From: Kocuria sp. p3-SID1428
GTDB lineage: Bacteria; Actinomycetota; Actinomycetes; Actinomycetales; Micrococcaceae
Assembly: GCF_025149945.1 (NCBI RefSeq)
Contig: NZ_JALXVH010000060.1
Span: 1-14,356, forward strand
Length of the DNA: 14,356 nucleotides
Reading direction: 5' to 3'
The position numbers were made by a program, and so were the translations under genes. Of the stretch, positions 12,287-14,356 are shown piece by piece (the stretch's first letter is position 1; the number at the start of each line of letters is the position of its first letter). The notes under the pieces were generated by a model that saw only the letters and a program-made list of their open reading frames with translations, did no database searches and was not told the origin of the DNA.

Positions 12287-13231
12287 TCAGTCCTCGACCG
12301 GCTCGTAGTTCTTCTCGTAGTCGTCCTCGGTGATGGGCGCGAAGCTCCAGTTGCCGTCGGCGTCCACGGTGATGATGTACTCGCCGTCCTCGACCTCCAG
12401 GCCGCCGTCGATCGCCCCGATCTCGTTAAAGGCCAGCTGCGAGGTGGAGCCGTCGTCCTCCGGGGACTCGCCGTGGACGATGAAGTTCGACTCGCCGTCG
12501 TGCTCGACCGCGTAGTAGCCGTCGTCCTCGAGGTTCCAGCGGAAGATGCCGGTGCCCTCGGCCTCCGCGCCCTGACCGTCCTTGACCTCCGGGACGGAGT
12601 CCAGCGGGTAGAAGCTGATCTTGAAGGTGTCGCTGGAGTCGCCCTCCATCTTCCACTTCTTGGTGTTCGAGTCGAGCCCGCCGTTGTAGCCGTACGGGTC
12701 GAGCAGGAAGATCACGGTCTCGCCGGTCTCGGTGCCCTCGAGCATCTGGCCCGGATCGGCCGTGCCGTAGAGGTAGCTGAACTCCTCCTCCGAGGTGTTC
12801 TCGAAGACGACCACCAGGGGATCGTTGTGCTCGGGGATCTCGACGGTGCCGTCGCCCTCGCCCTCAACCACGGAGATCGGGTCGCCGGAGAGCTTGGTGG
12901 CATCGACCATGTCGCCGGCCGGAGCGGCGTCCTCGGAGTCCTTCGAGGAGGCATCCTCCGAGGGCTCGGAGGATGCCTCCTCCGAGGCTTCGTCCGACGT
13001 GTCGTCCGAGGTCTCCTCGGAAGCATCGTCGGAGGACTCCTCCTGGGCCTCCTCCGACGGCGCCTGCTCGGCCTGGGTCTCCTCCGAGGACGCGGCCTCG
13101 GCCTCCTCGGCCTGACCCGAATCGCTGGAGTCGTCCTCGACCGTGGGCACGCAGCCCGAGAGACCGAAGGTGGCGGTGAGGGCCAGCAGGCCGACGGTCA
13201 GGGGGGTGCGCAGATGACGATCCAGGCTCAT
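12287..13231 (-). CDS. Acidic lipoprotein 3 (paralog family)
   Basis: Predicted surface lipoprotein of 314 residues, sister of lipoprotein 2. The signal peptide (HLRTPLTVGLLALTATF) ends in lipobox LSGC with Cys27. Residues 30-105 are a linker dominated by Ser, Glu and Asp (SSDDASEETSDDTSDEASEE). Two beta-rich units follow: about 124-215 (GTVEIPEHNDP, LVVVFENTSEEEF, FLLDPYGYNGGLDSNT) and 228-299 (GIFRWNLEDD, AVEHDGESNFIVHGE, FNEIGAIDGGLE, DGNWSFAP). The start is fixed by AAGGAG six bases before the ATG; an in-frame ATG further up would bury the signal peptide. Predicted pI is very low, so the exported part would be a polyanion at the cell surface. Ligand and function unknown. Divergent from the CitE-like gene. 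Confidence 0.88.
   Translation of the reverse strand: MSLDRHLRTPLTVGLLALTATFGLSGCVPTVEDDSSDSGQAEEAEAASSEETQAEQAPSEEAQEESSDDASEETSDDTSDEASEEASSEPSEDASSKDSEDAAPAGDMVDATKLSGDPISVVEGEGDGTVEIPEHNDPLVVVFENTSEEEFSYLYGTADPGQMLEGTETGETVIFLLDPYGYNGGLDSNTKKWKMEGDSSDTFKISFYPLDSVPEVKDGQGAEAEGTGIFRWNLEDDGYYAVEHDGESNFIVHGESPEDDGSTSQLAFNEIGAIDGGLEVEDGEYIITVDADGNWSFAPITEDDYEKNYEPVED
12446..12505 (-). repeat. 60-bp block, copy in lipoprotein 3
   Basis: Exact partner of 11272-11331. Third-codon positions are also identical throughout, unlike the rest of the two genes. Confidence 0.9.
12945..12982. repeat. 18-bp perfect inverted repeat inside lipoprotein 3
   Basis: GAGGAGGCATCCTCCGAG (12945-12962) and its exact complement at 12965-12982, separated by only two bases. 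It lies in the Ser/Glu linker and encodes residues around ASSEPSEDASS on the minus strand. Repeated use of TCC, GAG, GAT and GCC codons makes such palindromes easier, but 18 exact pairs is long. Confidence 0.8.
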
Positions 13232-13323
13232 GCGGGGCTCCTTGGGGATACGGCGACCAGACGGTGCGGGGGCCATGAGGGTGACCTCACGCACTCAAGA
13301 CCTCCCCAGGAAATCACCACGGC

Positions 13324-13338
13324 ACACACCAGAGGTAA
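13324..13338 (-). promoter_or_regulatory. Conserved upstream element of lipoprotein 3
   Basis: Minus-strand TTACCTCTGGTGTGT, 13 of 15 bases shared with 12143-12157 before lipoprotein 2. It stands 93 bp before the start codon, against 68 bp in lipoprotein 2. TTGACT (13344-13349) is just upstream but too close to pair with TTACCT as a -35/-10. Likely a shared regulator site or promoter core; undecided. Confidence 0.3.
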
Positions 13339-13432
13339 TGCGAAGTCAACATCTCGATACATGACATCGGATGGGTCGAGGACGGGTTCCCCGCACCGCT
13401 GCCTCGGATGTCCCCGGACGGACCCCTCCCTC

Positions 13433-13438
13433 TACCCT
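13433..13438 (+). promoter_or_regulatory. -10 element placing transcription start on the citE-like ATG
   Basis: TACCCT (TANNNT) ends six bases before the ATG at 13445, the same geometry as at 6325-6330 and 11002-11007. GGAG is only two bases from the ATG, so a leaderless mRNA is the better reading. Confidence 0.5.
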
Positions 13439-13444
13439 GGAGCC

Positions 13445-14356
13445 ATGACGACGCTGCCCGCCCAGCTGGCGACCGCCCGCACCGCCCTGTTCACCCCCGC
13501 CCTGCGTCCCGATCGAGTGCTCAAGGCGCAGGGTTCGGGCGCCGACTGCGTGGTCGTGGATCTCGAGGACGCTGTGGCCGCCGCGGACAAGGACACCGCC
13601 CGCGAGCACCTGCTCGCTCTGCTCACCGGAACCCATGAGGCCGGTGCCCTCAAGGGACCAGTGGCTGTGCGCGTGAACAGCCCGCAGACCGAGGCGGGAC
13701 GTGCCGATCTGGCCGCGCTGCGCCGTGCCGCGCGAGCCCATGAGCACAGCGGCTCGGCACGGGCCGCCGCTGCCGCCGTGGGAGCCTCCGCTCCGGGGTG
13801 CACCGATGCCCCCGAGCCGCTCGACGCCGTGCTGATCCCCAAGCTGGAGACGCTCGAGCAGGTCCACGAGGTGCGCGACGGCCTGGGCTTCGAGCTCGGG
13901 ATCGTGGGCACCGTGGAGTCGGCCACCGGGCTGCTGGCCCTCGAGGAGATCGCGGCCGATCCGGCCGTGGTGCGCCTTGCGGTCGGTGCGCTGGATCTGG
14001 CCTTCGACCTGGGCTGCTCAGCGGATTCCCGCACCATGGCCGCGGCGATGGCCCGTGTGGTCACCGTCTCGCGCGCCTGCGGCATCGCGGGCCCGCTGGA
14101 CTCCCCGACCCCCGAGTTCCGCGACCTGGAGCCTGTGCGCAGCGCGGCACTGCGCGCACGGGAGGACGGCTTCACCGGGAAGCTGTGCATCCACCCCGCA
14201 CAGGTGGCCGAGGCGGCACAGGTCTTCGCCCCCACCGAGGATGAGCTCGCCTGGGCCCGCTCGGTCGTCGAGGCGGTCGACGGAGCCAGTGCCGTGGACG
14301 GAGCCATGGTCGACGCCCCCGTGATCGCCCGAGCCCGACGCGTCCTGGCCGACGGC
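13445..14356 (+). CDS. CitE-like CoA-ester lyase / HpcH-HpaI aldolase family (partial)
   Basis: The first 304 codons of a cytoplasmic TIM-barrel lyase of the HpcH/HpaI aldolase-citrate lyase family; the frame is open at the right edge. Family motifs: LFTPALRPDRVLKA (15-28), GADCVVVDLEDAV (32-44), the substrate/CoA-contacting Arg in VRVNS (Arg76), metal-binding Glu158 in GTVESATGL and Asp184 in GALDLAFDLG, and the closing GKLCIHPAQV (245-254). CitE-like proteins cleave or hydrolyse CoA thioesters such as citryl-, malyl- or citramalyl-CoA with Mg2+; which one cannot be told. No citrate-lyase alpha or gamma subunit is visible, so it is likely a stand-alone CitE-like enzyme. An Ala-rich insertion at about 100-124 is not part of the usual barrel. 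Divergent from lipoprotein 3. Confidence 0.88.
   Translation, partial: MTTLPAQLATARTALFTPALRPDRVLKAQGSGADCVVVDLEDAVAAADKDTAREHLLALLTGTHEAGALKGPVAVRVNSPQTEAGRADLAALRRAARAHEHSGSARAAAAAVGASAPGCTDAPEPLDAVLIPKLETLEQVHEVRDGLGFELGIVGTVESATGLLALEEIAADPAVVRLAVGALDLAFDLGCSADSRTMAAAMARVVTVSRACGIAGPLDSPTPEFRDLEPVRSAALRAREDGFTGKLCIHPAQVAEAAQVFAPTEDELAWARSVVEAVDGASAVDGAMVDAPVIARARRVLADG

Noticed and set aside
10249..12333. 694-residue plus-strand frame across the Trp-rich gene and lipoprotein 2
   Set aside because: It crosses two genes, a terminator and a promoter on the opposite strand; Gly/Val/Arg-rich antisense artefact of acidic coding sequence.

Overview
The window is GC-rich, densely packed chromosomal DNA of an actinobacterium. 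The evidence is near-uniform G/C at third codon positions, -10 elements of the TANNNT type without a visible -35, strong AGGAGG-type ribosome sites beside apparent leaderless starts, hairpins without U-tracts, and actinobacterial families (tandem UspA protein, DUF805, DinB-like four-helix protein, CitE-like lyase). The very acidic Ser/Glu/Asp linkers of the secreted proteins recall Micrococcaceae such as Kocuria or Nesterenkonia, but the genus cannot be fixed from sequence alone. I see no insertion sequence, phage gene, CRISPR array, tRNA or rRNA.

Layout. Bases 43-3063 lie on the minus strand: a small DUF805 membrane protein (its N-terminus apparently broken by a one-base frameshift), a tandem-domain universal stress protein and a DinF-type MATE transporter. 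A divergent intergenic region then leads to a plus-strand four-helix membrane protein with a long charged tail (3186-4640), convergent with an Hsp15-like S4 RNA-binding protein (4738-5121). Bases 5122-5748 hold no convincing protein gene. They contain a promoter, a 19-codon mini-ORF and three strong hairpins, so this is the best place for an undescribed small RNA. Next come a START/SRPBCC protein (minus), a divergent BadF/GlcNAc-kinase-type sugar kinase (plus) and a tail-anchored acidic membrane protein (plus).

The right third is dominated by three related lipoprotein genes on the minus strand (8526-9554, 11119-12075, 12287-13231). Each has a lipobox, a 75-90 residue Ser/Asp/Glu/Ala linker, and two tandem copies of one beta-rich domain. 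The second and third are close paralogs sharing a perfect 60-bp block. Between the first and second lie a DinB-like protein (plus) and an unrecognised Trp-rich protein (minus). The window ends inside a CitE-like lyase gene that runs off the right edge.

How it works together: most genes are single transcription units separated by hairpins, so there is no obvious operon-encoded pathway. A loose theme is envelope and stress: stress protein, exporter, heat-shock-type S4 protein, acidic surface lipoproteins and cell-wall-sugar kinase. The lipoprotein family and the 5.1-5.7 kb RNA-like region are the parts most likely to be new.
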